Below, in pieces: positions 53,282-63,357 of a stretch of DNA of 64,000 bases. Source of the stretch: Streptomyces sp. NBC_00654 (lineage in GTDB: Bacteria > Actinomycetota > Actinomycetes > Streptomycetales > Streptomycetaceae). Under the pieces are notes generated by a model. The model was not told where the DNA came from and ran no database searches. It was given only the letters and a program-made list of their open reading frames with translations. The stretch lies in NCBI RefSeq assembly GCF_026341775.1, contig NZ_JAPEOB010000002.1, forward strand, positions 1,054,001-1,118,000, given 5' to 3'. The position numbers and the translations under genes were made by a program. The stretch's first letter is position 1; each line of letters opens with the position of its first letter.

Positions 53282-53461
53282 GACATCACTCCGCCGACTC
53301 CGACCTGCATGTTTCTCGTCCTCCACCCCATGGGCCGGGCCGGCCCCGCACCGGATCCGGGCCGGTCCGGCCCGTGATCACGCTGTCAGCACCGACCACG
53401 CTAACGCCGGTGCGCCCCGGAACCCGCATCGATCACGGTTTTCCCCGGGCCGGGTGCGGTG

Positions 53462-54088
53462 TCAGGCATCGCCGTACGCCTCGCCGCCCAGCACCAGCGT
53501 CGCCGATCCGGCGGTCGCGTCGGCCAGCCAGGCCGTGAACGCCGGGACGTCGGAGTCCGGGAGTCCGATCTCGATGGTGACGGCCTCCGCGTACCGCACC
53601 TCGCGCACGTTCCGGCCGGTGGCGCGCAGATCGTTCTCCAGCTTGCCCGCCCGCTGGTGGTCGACGGTGACCGTCGCGAGCCGGAACCGCTGCCGGGTGA
53701 GGGTGCCGAGTTCGTCGAGTGCTTCGCCGACCACTCCCCCGTACGCCCGGATCAGACCGCCGGCGCCGAGTTTCACACCGCCGTAGTAGCGGGTGACGAC
53801 CGCGACGACGTAGCGCACCTCGCGGCGCAGCAGCATCTGGAGCATGGGGACACCGGCGGTGCCGCCGGGCTCGCCGTCGTCGCTCGCCTTCTGTACGGAG
53901 GCGTCGGCGCCGATCACGTACGCGAAGCAGTTGTGTGTGGCGGTGGGGTGTTCCCTGCGGACACGTGCGACGAACTCCTGCGCCTCCTGTTCGGTGGCGG
54001 CGGGGGCGAGCGCGCAGAGGAAGCGTGATCGGTTGATCTCGGTCTCGTGCACGCCCGCGCGGGCGACTGTCCGGTACTGCTCCTGCAT
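53462..54088 (-). CDS. YigZ/IMPACT family protein
   Basis: 208 residues. UPF0029 N-terminal domain with NRSRFLCALAPAATEQEAQE and THNCFAYVIG, then DDGEPGGTAGVPMLQML, the family signature, and a C-terminal DUF1949-like domain (LATVTVDHQRAGKLENDLRA). Function unknown; structures suggest a role at the ribosome or nucleic acid. Separated from sbcD by 180 bases. Confidence 0.92.
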   Translation of the reverse strand: MQEQYRTVARAGVHETEINRSRFLCALAPAATEQEAQEFVARVRREHPTATHNCFAYVIGADASVQKASDDGEPGGTAGVPMLQMLLRREVRYVVAVVTRYYGGVKLGAGGLIRAYGGVVGEALDELGTLTRQRFRLATVTVDHQRAGKLENDLRATGRNVREVRYAEAVTIEIGLPDSDVPAFTAWLADATAGSATLVLGGEAYGDA

Positions 54089-54162
54089 CCGGCCACCCTA
54101 TGCGCCGGTGTCCGGGTGCGTCCGGGCGGGAATGGCGCGCGGGGATCGTCCGTTGTCCGGGC

Positions 54163-54579
54163 ATGTACGCAGACGAAGCGACGATCCGGCGGATCCTTCG
54201 GCACTCGGGCGACACCTGGGCGGTGGTGGGCCTGTCCAACAACCGTTCGCGGGCTGCCTACGGCGTCGCCGAGGTGCTCCGGCGCTTCGGCAAGCGGGTG
54301 GTGCCCGTGCATCCCGGGGCGCAGCCGGTACACGGCGAACAGGGGTACGCCTCGCTGGCGGAGATCCCGTTCCCGGTGGATGTGGTGGATGTCTTCGTCA
54401 ACAGCGAGCTGGCGGGCGGGGTCGCGGACGAGGCGGTCGCGGTGGGCGCGAAGGCGGTGTGGTTCCAGCTGGGGGTGACGGACGAGCAGGCGTACGAGCG
54501 CACGCGTGCGGCCGGGCTCGACATGGTCATGGACAGGTGCCCCGCCATCGAGATCCCGCGGCTGGCGCCCGGGGCCTGA
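54163..54579 (+). CDS. CoA-binding (Rossmann) domain protein
   Basis: 138 residues from ATG at 54163. TWAVVGLSNNRSRAAYGVAE (about 17-36) is the CoA-binding loop, with VVPVHPGAQPVHGEQGYASL and DVVDVFVNSE following and VWFQLGVTDEQAYERTRAAG. This is the YccU-type single-domain CoA-binding protein; role unknown. Divergent from the YigZ gene, 75 bases apart. Confidence 0.9.
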   Translation: MYADEATIRRILRHSGDTWAVVGLSNNRSRAAYGVAEVLRRFGKRVVPVHPGAQPVHGEQGYASLAEIPFPVDVVDVFVNSELAGGVADEAVAVGAKAVWFQLGVTDEQAYERTRAAGLDMVMDRCPAIEIPRLAPGA

Positions 54580-54622
54580 GAGCCTGTCGGGGTGGCATGG
54601 CACCTGCCCCGGGACGGGAAGA

Positions 54623-55438
54623 ATGCCCACCGTGAGCGTTCCTCTCGACGGTGACCTGGCCGCCGCCCACCTGGCCGCACTGGGCGTACGGCCGGGCGAC
54701 GTCCTGATCGTGCACGCCTCGCTGCGGGCGGTGGGGCCGGTCGACGGGGGCGCGCGGACGATGGTGGACGCCCTGCGCCGGGTCCTCGGGCCGGCGGGGA
54801 CGCTGGTGGTTCCCGCCTTCACCCCGGAAAATTCCGACACCTCCCCGCACTACCGCGAGCGCGTGGACGGGCTGAGCGCCGAGGCCCGGGAGGCGGTGCG
54901 CGCGTCGATGCCGCCCTTCGACCGGGACACCTCGGCGGCACCGTCCATGGGACGCCTCGCCGAGACCGTCCGGACCATGCCGGGGGCCGGGCGCAGCGGG
55001 CACGCGCAGACCTCGTTCGCGGCGATCGGCCCGGCGGCGGGCGAGCTGCTCGCGGGGCACCGCGCCGACTGCCATCTCGGGGAGGACTCACCGCTGGCCC
55101 GGCTGTACGAGGCCGATGCCCACATCCTGATGCTGGGAACCGGCTTCGACACCTGCACCGCCTTCCACCTGGGCGAGTACCGGCTCCCCGATCCGCCCCG
55201 CCGCCGCTACAGCTGTGTGGTGACCCGCGAGGGCCTGCGGCAGTGGTGGGAGTACGAGGACGTCGACCTGGACGACAGCGACTTCGGGGGCCTGGGGGCG
55301 GCCTTCGCCGGTGCGGCCGGCGAGGGGACCGTGCGCCTCGGCCGGGTGGGATCGGCGCCCTGCCGCCTCGTGCGCCTCACCCCGGCCGTGGACTTCGCCA
55401 CCGGCTGGCTCGCCGCCCACCGGCCGGTCCGGGGCTGA
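54623..55438 (+). CDS. AAC(3)-type aminoglycoside N-acetyltransferase homologue
   Basis: 271 residues from ATG at 54623. The AAC(3) family blocks are present: DVLIVHASLRAVGPVDGGAR, FTPENSDTSPHYRERV, SMGRLAETVRTMPGAGRSGH and CHLGEDSPLARLYE. Antibiotic-family members acetylate the 3-amino group of 2-deoxystreptamine with acetyl-CoA; many chromosomal actinomycete copies act on other amines, so resistance should not be assumed. The overlap with no biosynthetic gene argues against a self-resistance role. Confidence 0.85.
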   Translation: MPTVSVPLDGDLAAAHLAALGVRPGDVLIVHASLRAVGPVDGGARTMVDALRRVLGPAGTLVVPAFTPENSDTSPHYRERVDGLSAEAREAVRASMPPFDRDTSAAPSMGRLAETVRTMPGAGRSGHAQTSFAAIGPAAGELLAGHRADCHLGEDSPLARLYEADAHILMLGTGFDTCTAFHLGEYRLPDPPRRRYSCVVTREGLRQWWEYEDVDLDDSDFGGLGAAFAGAAGEGTVRLGRVGSAPCRLVRLTPAVDFATGWLAAHRPVRG

Positions 55439-55484
55439 GGCTCCGGTGTCCTCCTGCCCGGGGCACCGGGAGCGGGCACGCGGC

Positions 55485-55730
55485 TCAGACGCCGAGGCCC
55501 TCCACCAGGACGGCGCCGGGCAGGGCGGCGAAGGCCTTGCCGGGGACGATCGGCTTGCCGCGCCGTGTGCCGCTGCCGATCAGTACCCACTCCTCGTCGA
55601 CGACCGCGGGGCCGAGCGGCAGCGGCCAGGAGGCGGGCCGTCCGATCGGGGCGAACGACGCCTTGCGGGCTCCGAGGTGGCGGCGTGCGGCGCCGTCCCC
55701 CGGGCCGTCCCGGAGTACGGACGGCTCAGC
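55485..55730 (-). pseudogene. C-terminal remnant of an unrecognised protein
   Basis: A frame ending at 55485 shows strong coding bias (RHLGARKASFAPIGRPASWP, then VVDEEWVLIGSGTRRGKPIV and GKAFAALPGAVLVEGLGV) but has no ATG, GTG or TTG start; upstream coding-like sequence (VVRDDGTDPAEPTRGRPVPV) is in a different frame that stops at 55736. It looks like one gene broken by a frameshift. No family recognised. Confidence 0.4.
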
Positions 55731-55822
55731 GTGCGGGCGGGACCGGGACGGGACGGCCCCTGGTCGGCTCGGCCGGATCGGTGCCGTCGTCGCGGACCAC
55801 ACGCGCACGGCAGCCGGCCCCG

Positions 55823-56605
55823 CTACCCGGTGCCCGGTGACTCCTCCAGCCGGGCCAGCGCCAGCAACTGCTCGGAGGTGACGCCCGCCGGGATCGGTAC
55901 GGGAGCCGGTGTACGCAGCGGCGGCTGCCAGCCCCGGTCCGGATCCCAGCTGCGTACGACACGCGCCGGCGCCCCCGCCACCACCGCGTGGTCGGGGACC
56001 TCGCCCCGGACGACCGCGCCCGCCGCCACCACCACATTGCGGCCGAGCCTGGCGCCGGGCAGGACCACCGCGCCCGTACCTATCCAGCAGCCGGGGCCGA
56101 TCTCGACCGGCTCCATCCGCGGCCACTGCTTGCCGACGGGCTCGTGCGGGTCGTCGTAGCTGTGGTTGGTCGAGGTGATGTAGACATACGGACCGCAGTA
56201 CGTGTCCGGGCCGATCGTCACCGTCGTATCGGCGATGACATGGCTCCCGCGGCCGAGCACCACTCCGTCACCGAGGGTCAGTATCGGGTCGGGTCCCAGA
56301 TCCAGGCCGGGCATCATCCCGGCCGTGAGCGTCACCTGCTCACCGATGACGCAGTGCTCGCCGAGCACGATCCACGGCTCACCGAACACCGTGCCCTGCG
56401 GGAACGCGAGCCGGGTCCCCGTACCTATCCGGCCGAACCGCAGCCTCCCGGGGTGCTGGGCGGTGACCGCGCCGGACTCCCGCATCCAGGCCCAGCCGCG
56501 GTGGACGGCGCGGGAGGCGGCGCGGCGGCGCCAGCGGGCGAGGGCGGAGAACACGTTCCGGTTGTTCGGCACGGGCTCACGGTAGTCGGCGGCGCATCGG
56601 CCCAT
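55823..56605 (-). CDS. Hexapeptide-repeat (LbH) acyltransferase
   Basis: 260 residues as called from ATG at 56605; a GTG at 56572 is an alternative. Left-handed beta-helix hexapeptides run from VLGEHCVIGEQVTLTAG through VVLGRGSHVIADTTVTIGP to WIGTGAVVLPGARLGRNVVV and AGAVVRGEVPDHAVVAGAPA. TSTNHSYDDPHEPVG with its His is the active-site region of NodL/maltose-type O-acetyltransferases. Substrate unknown. The C-terminal 35 residues are hydrophilic. Confidence 0.88.
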   Translation of the reverse strand: MGRCAADYREPVPNNRNVFSALARWRRRAASRAVHRGWAWMRESGAVTAQHPGRLRFGRIGTGTRLAFPQGTVFGEPWIVLGEHCVIGEQVTLTAGMMPGLDLGPDPILTLGDGVVLGRGSHVIADTTVTIGPDTYCGPYVYITSTNHSYDDPHEPVGKQWPRMEPVEIGPGCWIGTGAVVLPGARLGRNVVVAAGAVVRGEVPDHAVVAGAPARVVRSWDPDRGWQPPLRTPAPVPIPAGVTSEQLLALARLEESPGTG

Positions 56606-56713
56606 CCGTGCGGTGACCTGTGATGTTCACCCCACCCCCGGGGCTGGCGGAGAACCCGCGCCTACCGTTTCCATGGCATGAGCGCACCACACCGGAGCAC
56701 GGAGGAGCAGGCC

Positions 56714-57244
56714 ATGGCGGAACAGGCGTTGATCACGGGTATGGGCGGCAAGGAGCCGGACATCGACGCGGATGCCTTTGTGGCACCGACCTCCGTGGTG
56801 ATCGGGGAGGTGACTCTGGCCCCGGGCTCCAGCGTCTGGTACCAGGCCGTGCTGCGCGCCGACTGCGGCCCGATCACGCTCGGACCGGACAGCAATATCC
56901 AGGACAACTGCAGCGTGCACACCGACCCCGGGTTCCCGCTCACGGTGGGGGCGCGGGTCTCCGTCGGTCACAACGCGGTGCTGCACGGCTGCACGATCGA
57001 GGACGACGTGCTGGTCGGCATGGGTGCGACGGTGCTCAACGGGGCGCACATCGGCGCCGGTTCACTGGTCGCCGCGCAGGCGCTGGTCCCGCAGGGAATG
57101 CGCGTACCGCCGGGTTCGCTCGTCGCGGGAGTGCCCGCCAAGGTGAAGCGGGCACTGACCGAGGAGGAACGCGAAGGCATCAGGTTCAACGCGGCCGGTT
57201 ATGTGGAGCTGGCCAAGGCGCACCGCGCCGCCCACGAGGACTGA
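56714..57244 (+). CDS. Gamma-carbonic anhydrase-family protein
   Basis: 176 residues from ATG at 56714, six bases after GGAGGA. Left-handed beta-helix with the three zinc ligands in place: His69 (QDNCSVH), His86 and His91 (VGHNAVLHG). PVGAGSVVG-type turns follow (VGMGATVLNGAHIGAGSLVA; QGMRVPPGSLVAGVPAKVKR). Whether the enzyme hydrates CO2 or is a ferripyochelin-binding-like paralogue cannot be told from sequence. Divergent from the acyltransferase by about 110 bases. Confidence 0.9.
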   Translation: MAEQALITGMGGKEPDIDADAFVAPTSVVIGEVTLAPGSSVWYQAVLRADCGPITLGPDSNIQDNCSVHTDPGFPLTVGARVSVGHNAVLHGCTIEDDVLVGMGATVLNGAHIGAGSLVAAQALVPQGMRVPPGSLVAGVPAKVKRALTEEEREGIRFNAAGYVELAKAHRAAHED

Positions 57245-57321
57245 GGACGGCTTCCCGGCGGCCGAAGCGGGCCTGTCACCGGTTCCGCGCCGCCGGCCCG
57301 TCCGCCGTTCCGCGCCGCGGG

Positions 57322-57981
57322 TCAGTCCGCGGCCGGGACGGCCGCCGGTTCGGCCACCGGGTGCCCGCCGGACTGCGCCGCCGCCTTCTTCGCCCGGTTC
57401 CTCAGCACCAGCATCGACGCCAGCCCGCAGATCACGGCGAACACCAGCCCCAGCCATGAGAATCGCTTGAGCCAGGCCTCGGCGACGACTCCCACCGAGT
57501 AGATGACGGCCGTGGTGCCGCCCGCCCAGACGATGCCGCCGAGCACGTTGGCGGTCAGGAACTTCCAGTACGGCATCCGCAGGACTCCGGCCAGCGGCCC
57601 GGCGAAGATCCGCAGCAGGGCGACGAAGCGGCCGAAGAACACGGCCCACATGCCCCACTTCTCGAACGAGCGCTCCGCCATGGCGATCTGCGCCTCACCG
57701 AAGTGCTTGGGAAATCTCCGCCCCAGCCGGGCGAGCAGCGGCCGGCCGCCCCTGCGGCCGATGGCATAGCCGATCGAGTCCCCGATGATCGCACCGGCCG
57801 TCGCACAGGCGCCGAGCACCACCGGGTCGATCTCACCGTGCTGGGAGGCGAGCAGCGCCGAGCTGACGAGGATGATCTCGCCGGGCAGCGGAATGCCCAG
57901 GCTCTCCAGCCCGATCACGACCCCCACGAGGAGGTAGACGCTGATCGCGGGAACCGTCTCCAGCCACTCCTGGACGTGCAA
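57322..57981 (-). CDS. DedA/SNARE-associated family membrane protein
   Basis: 219 residues. Five to six membrane segments (VYLLVGVVIGLESLGIPLPG; ALLRIFAGPLAGVLRMPYWK) with the family's GEIILVSSALLASQHGEIDP and FGRFVALLRIFAGPLAG blocks. DedA proteins move lipid carriers or lipids and support membrane potential and peptide resistance. The C-terminus is cytoplasmic and Ala-rich. Confidence 0.9.
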   Translation of the reverse strand: MHVQEWLETVPAISVYLLVGVVIGLESLGIPLPGEIILVSSALLASQHGEIDPVVLGACATAGAIIGDSIGYAIGRRGGRPLLARLGRRFPKHFGEAQIAMAERSFEKWGMWAVFFGRFVALLRIFAGPLAGVLRMPYWKFLTANVLGGIVWAGGTTAVIYSVGVVAEAWLKRFSWLGLVFAVICGLASMLVLRNRAKKAAAQSGGHPVAEPAAVPAAD

Positions 57982-58126
57982 CGCCGGTGCCTCCCGTACG
58001 GGTTGTCGGCCGCGGGTGCCGCGGCGCAGGCGGGAAGCCTACCGGTCCGCGGCAGCGCGAAGGGCCGCCGCGCCTCCCCCGCCGGGAGCACGACGGCCCG
58101 TTCGCCACCCGCTGTCCGAGTGACCG

Positions 58127-58579
58127 TCAGCTGTTCGGGCGCAGCGTCCAGACCACGGTCATCCCGCCCGTCACCGCGCCGTCGGCCCGCTGGATCTCGA
58201 TGCCCACGGGGAACTCGGGCCGCTTGCCCTCGTCCAGTTCGGCGACCACCTCGGCGACGGGGCGGCCGAGGGTCGCGGTGGCGGTGACCTCTCCCATCGC
58301 CAGCTTCCTGTAGCCGATCTCCGCCTTCACCGCGAGCGGTACGGCGCGGGTCATCTGGTCGCCGAACGCGGCTATGACGATCGCGCCGCTGGCCGATTCG
58401 GCGAGCGTGAACATCGCTCCGGCGTGCGGGCCGCCGACGTGGTTGTGGTATTCCGCCTGGTCCGGCAACCGCACGACCGCGCGTTCGGCGGTCGTCTCCA
58501 GGAATTCGAGGTTGAGGGTCCGGGCCATCGGAACCGTCGCGACGAGCATCTCTCCGACGGTCATCTGTTCAGCGCTCAT
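58127..58579 (-). CDS. PaaI/DUF4442-type hotdog thioesterase
   Basis: 150 residues from ATG at 58579. NLEFLETTAERAVVRLPDQA then HNHVGGPHAGAMFTLAESAS, the conserved hotdog helix with the catalytic-region Gly/His, and EIGYRKLAMGEVTATA. Hydrolyses acyl-CoA of unknown type. Several in-frame starts exist (58564 next); the first was taken for its better spacing from upstream sequence. 94 bases to the divergent membrane protein. Confidence 0.85.
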   Translation of the reverse strand: MSAEQMTVGEMLVATVPMARTLNLEFLETTAERAVVRLPDQAEYHNHVGGPHAGAMFTLAESASGAIVIAAFGDQMTRAVPLAVKAEIGYRKLAMGEVTATATLGRPVAEVVAELDEGKRPEFPVGIEIQRADGAVTGGMTVVWTLRPNS

Positions 58580-58673
58580 GGCCCGAATGTTACTCACGGG
58601 TAGGACTGTTTGGCCATCCCCCCGCAGGGGCGGCCGTGGCAGCGGGGGCGCCGCCCCTCTATGGTTACTGGCC

Positions 58674-59729
58674 ATGTGGCCAGGACAGCAGCCGCCCGGG
58701 GGCGAGCAAAACCCGCAGGACCAGAATCAGAACCCGTACCAGCAGCCGGGGTACCAGCAGCCGAATCCCTATCAGCAGCCGGGATATCAGCAGCAGGGCC
58801 GGCCGGGGTACCCGCAGGGGCAGCCCGGTCAGCAGCAGGGTTACCCACAGCCCAACCCGTACCAGCAGCCGACCGTGACGGCTCCCGCCGTTCCGGGGCC
58901 GCCCGGGGGGCCGCAGCCCGACGACAAGAAGAAGACGACCGTCGTCGCCGTCGTCGCGGCGGCGGCGGTCGTCGTGGCCGCCGTGGTCACCGGGGTCGTC
59001 GTGATGAACAAGGACGACGACAAGGGCACGACGGTCGCGGACGACAAGAAGTCGTCCTCGCCCAGCGCCGAGGTGTCCGGTTCCCCCTCCGCACCCGTGG
59101 AGAACCCGCGGGGCGCCGGCGGGGAGGCCAAGCCCCTGATCCCGGGCTGGAAGGTCGTCACCAACCCCAAGTGGGGGACCCAGTTCGACGTCCCGGGTGA
59201 CTGGGAGGTCGCGGGCACGGGTGTGTTCGCGGGCTTCGAGAACGCCAAGAAGCCCGAGGGGCCGCCCGCCGTCGGTTTCTCCGCACCCGCCTACTACAAG
59301 AGCAAGTGGTGCGTCGACGACTCCGACAAGGACGGCACCAAGGAGGACACCGGTCTGGCCGGTGTCGGGACCAAGGGCGCCCAGGGTGCCAAGAGCACCG
59401 ACGAGGCCGCCACGAACGAGGCGGGCAACTGGGTGTGGGCCGCCTACGCCCAGACCGAGCCCAAGGGCACCGTCAAGGTCGGCAAGCCCAAGCCGTTCAC
59501 CACGAAGTCGGGCCTGTCCGGAAGCGTCGTGACGGCCACCGCGTCCGGGGTGTCCAAGAAGGAGAAGTGCGACACCGACGGCAAGTCGATCGCCTTCACC
59601 TTCAAGAACGCCAAGAGCGAGTACTCGACCTGGGTGCTGTACGCCAACGCGGCGGTCAAGGACGAACTCCCCGACACCACGATCCAGCAGATCCTCAGCA
59701 CGGTGCGGCTCGCGGAGACCACGCCCTGA
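58674..59729 (+). CDS. Proline/glutamine-rich single-span membrane protein
   Basis: 351 residues. Residues 1-80 are low-complexity, repeating NPYQQPGYQQ-type units; a basic stop-transfer precedes the membrane helix VVAVVAAAAVVVAAVVTGVV (about 90-110). The outer part has an acidic linker and then a globular domain with a possible disulfide pair (C at KWCVDDS and KEKCDTD). The arrangement is common in actinobacterial membrane proteins linked to signalling or cell-wall growth; function unknown. Confidence 0.85.
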   Translation: MWPGQQPPGGEQNPQDQNQNPYQQPGYQQPNPYQQPGYQQQGRPGYPQGQPGQQQGYPQPNPYQQPTVTAPAVPGPPGGPQPDDKKKTTVVAVVAAAAVVVAAVVTGVVVMNKDDDKGTTVADDKKSSSPSAEVSGSPSAPVENPRGAGGEAKPLIPGWKVVTNPKWGTQFDVPGDWEVAGTGVFAGFENAKKPEGPPAVGFSAPAYYKSKWCVDDSDKDGTKEDTGLAGVGTKGAQGAKSTDEAATNEAGNWVWAAYAQTEPKGTVKVGKPKPFTTKSGLSGSVVTATASGVSKKEKCDTDGKSIAFTFKNAKSEYSTWVLYANAAVKDELPDTTIQQILSTVRLAETTP

Positions 59730-59865
59730 GCCGCCCATGACGCGGCCGCCGGCCGCCGGCAGCACGCGAACGGCCGACACCGCCGCGATCATCACGGGCC
59801 GCTCCCTCAGGGCTCACCGGTCGCGGCGGCGTCCGCCGTTCCCGTACGGACCCGGCACGCGCCCC

Positions 59866-60711
59866 TCAGCCGATGCTGAACGCCCCGTCCGGCGGTACGG
59901 GTGAGGCGACCGCGTCCTCGTCCGCGACCGGCTCCGCCGCGCCGATGAGCCGTACGAGGGCATCGCCGTACTCGACCCTGGCCGGAAAGGCGTCGGCGGC
60001 GCAGCGGCGGGTGAGCGCCGCCGTGTCGACCGGCGTGTGCGAGGCGATGAGCACGACGTTGCCGAACCTCCGGCCGCGCAGCACGGCCGGTTCGGCGATC
60101 AGCGCCAGCTCGGCGAAGACCGTGGCGAAGGTGGCGAGCTGCGAACGCAGAAAGCCGAACGGTGCGCCGTCGGCCAGATTGGCGGCGTAGAGCCCGTCCG
60201 CGCGCAGGGCCCGTCCGGCGGCCCTCGCGTACTCGACGGAGGTCAGATGGGCGGGGACCCGGGAGCCGCCGAACACATCCGCGACCAGGACATCGGCCGA
60301 GCCCGGCGCGGCCCGCTCCAGCCACCCCCGGGCGTCGGTGCCGTGGACCGTGATGCCGCTGCCCTCCGGCACCGGAAGGTGCTCCCCGACCAGGTCCAGC
60401 AGTGCGTGGTCCGCCTCGGCCACGTGCTGCCGTGATCCGGGCCGGGTCGCCGCGACGTAGCGGGGCAGGGTGAGGGCGCCGCCGCCCAGGTGCACCACAT
60501 CGAGCGGGGTACCGGGTACGGCGGCGCAGTCGACGGCGTGGGCGAGCCTTCGGACGTACTCGAATTCGAGGTACGTCGGGTCGTCGAGGTCGACATAGGA
60601 CTGGGGCGCGTCATCGACCGTCAGCAGCCAGGCCCGCTCGCGGTCCACATCGGGCAGCAGGCGGGCGGTGCCGCGGTCGACGTCGCGGATGACGGGTATC
60701 GGCTCGTTCAC
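59866..60711 (-). CDS. Spermidine synthase-like methyltransferase-fold protein
   Basis: 281 residues from GTG at 60711. Aminopropyltransferase-like Rossmann fold: DVVHLGGGALTLPRYVAATR, HVAEADHALLDLVGE, then VLVADVFGGSRVPAHL and GLYAANLADGAPFGFLRSQL. The substrate-binding acidic residues of true spermidine synthases (GGGxG then D-x-E) are only partly kept, so another role is possible. Two other proteins nearby start with the same GGGGGAGTG context. Confidence 0.75.
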   Translation of the reverse strand: MNEPIPVIRDVDRGTARLLPDVDRERAWLLTVDDAPQSYVDLDDPTYLEFEYVRRLAHAVDCAAVPGTPLDVVHLGGGALTLPRYVAATRPGSRQHVAEADHALLDLVGEHLPVPEGSGITVHGTDARGWLERAAPGSADVLVADVFGGSRVPAHLTSVEYARAAGRALRADGLYAANLADGAPFGFLRSQLATFATVFAELALIAEPAVLRGRRFGNVVLIASHTPVDTAALTRRCAADAFPARVEYGDALVRLIGAAEPVADEDAVASPVPPDGAFSIG

Positions 60712-60775
60712 TCCCCCATTGTGCGGCGTGGTCCGCGCTGTTCCGCACCGCGCGGCCCGACGCGGTCCCCCCGTG

Positions 60776-60805
60776 GACCCGCCTCCCGCGGACTGCGGGG
60801 GCGGG
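60776..60805. terminator. Hairpin downstream of the third EF-Tu gene
   Basis: ACCCGCC-T-CCCGC and GCGGG-GGCGGGT form a 12-bp stem with one bulged T and the loop GGACT, 19 bases beyond the EF-Tu stop on the reverse strand. Confidence 0.65.
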
Positions 60806-60823
60806 TTCACGAGTCCCGGACCG

Positions 60824-61999
<1,176 letters not shown>

Positions 62000-62094
62000 G
62001 GCTCGTTCCTTCGGAGAATCGAAGCTGAGTGCAGAAGACCCCCAGGTCCCGCCGACCCTCCCCTTGCGGGGTCCGCCGGACTGTCGGGGGAGGG

Positions 62095-62241
62095 TCAGCT
62101 TCGGGTGCCGCCGATGGGCGCCGCCGCGCAGGAGATCGCGGCGGGGACGGCGGCTGCGGCGGTGACCGCGACAGCGCTCACGGCAGCCTTCGGCGCGTCC
62201 GCGACCGCGGACGGCGCTGCGAGGAAGGCGTACCGGAACAT
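62095..62241 (-). CDS. Small Ala-rich hydrophobic peptide (possible)
   Basis: 48 codons from ATG at 62241 ([20 protein letters not shown], then [20 protein letters not shown]). High G/C third positions argue for a real gene; the composition suggests one membrane helix. The start lacks a good ribosome binding site. No family recognised. Confidence 0.4.
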   Translation of the reverse strand: MFRYAFLAAPSAVADAPKAAVSAVAVTAAAAVPAAISCAAAPIGGTRS

Positions 62242-62389
62242 GCCCCGATGATGGCCCGGCGGCGCGGCCGCGTCGAATGGTTTTCGGTGGCCGGGAGCTG
62301 CTCCGCGCATCCCTGGGGAACGCCCGCGTGGGATGCCCGCCATCTGCGCATTACGGCGATCACACACCCGTTTCGGTTACTCTCCCCGA

Positions 62390-63100
62390 ATGTTCGACCC
62401 CGTCCCCGCGGCCCGGCCCACCGGTGGTCTCGCCATGCGCTGCTCGAAGGCGCTGCTCTCGCCCTGGTCCCGGTTCTCCCTGCTCGTGGTGGTGCTGCTG
62501 TCCGCCGCGTCGACGATGCTGCTGTTCGAGCCGCAGCGACTGCTGGCCTCGGGGTGGCCCCCTCAGCTGACCGGTGGCGGCGCGGCCATGATGTTCGGCC
62601 TCGCGTACGGGGTCTGCACGGTGGCGTTCGTCCCGCGCCCCCTCCTCAACATCGCCGCGGGCGCCCTGTTCGGCACCCAGGCGGGGCTGGCGGCGGCCCT
62701 GGCGGGCACGGTGCTCGGCGCGGGAATCTCGTTCATGCTGGGCCGGGTGCTGGGCCAGGACGCGCTGCGCACGCTGCTGCGCGGGCGCTGGCTCAAGGCC
62801 GCCGACGGGGTCCTGAGCCGGCACGGCTTCCGGTCGATGCTCGCTCTGCGGCTCTTCCCCGGGGTGCCCTTCGCCGCCGCCAACTACTGCGCCGCGACCT
62901 CACGCATGGGGTATCCGCCGTTCCTGCTGGCCACGGGACTCGGCTCGATACCCAATACGGCGGCGTACGTCATCGCGGGCAGCGAGGCTGCCTCTCCCAC
63001 GTCGCCCGCGTTCCTGGCTGCGATGGGGTTCATCGTGGTGTCCGGGCTCGGCGGGGCACTGGTCGCCTGGCGCAAACGCCACCGGCTGGGCGGCGAATGA
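62390..63100 (+). CDS. TVP38/TMEM64 (VTT-domain) membrane protein
   Basis: 236 residues from ATG at 62390; MRCSKALL at 16 is an alternative start. Hydrophobic helices and the VTT block VAFVPRPLLNIAAGALFGTQ, GISFMLGRVLGQDALR, and RLFPGVPFAAANYCAATSRM show the SNARE-associated fold, related to DedA. Presumed membrane homeostasis or lipid movement. C-terminal basic tail in the cytoplasm. Confidence 0.88.
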   Translation: MFDPVPAARPTGGLAMRCSKALLSPWSRFSLLVVVLLSAASTMLLFEPQRLLASGWPPQLTGGGAAMMFGLAYGVCTVAFVPRPLLNIAAGALFGTQAGLAAALAGTVLGAGISFMLGRVLGQDALRTLLRGRWLKAADGVLSRHGFRSMLALRLFPGVPFAAANYCAATSRMGYPPFLLATGLGSIPNTAAYVIAGSEAASPTSPAFLAAMGFIVVSGLGGALVAWRKRHRLGGE

Positions 63101-63357
63101 CCCGGGCGTCGGCGATGGACGCCCGGAGACGGGCGGCACGCGTACCTCGGGGCGGGCGGCACCGGTGCCGTGAGGGGGGCAGCAGGGGCAGGCGGCAGAA
63201 CGTTCACTCACAGGCGATACGCTGCCCGCGACCCACAAAGGATCCCGGGGCCGATGCCCTGATGCGTCCCCTTTCCCTTTGACCGCAATCCGCACGCTGC
63301 CGGCGGCCCTGTGCCCACCGGCCGATGCACGATCACCTCCGGGATGGCCAAAGCCCC

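Noticed and set aside
62029..63282. 417-codon forward frame over the TVP38 gene
   Set aside because: Shadow frame; membrane helices appear only in the frame starting at 62390.
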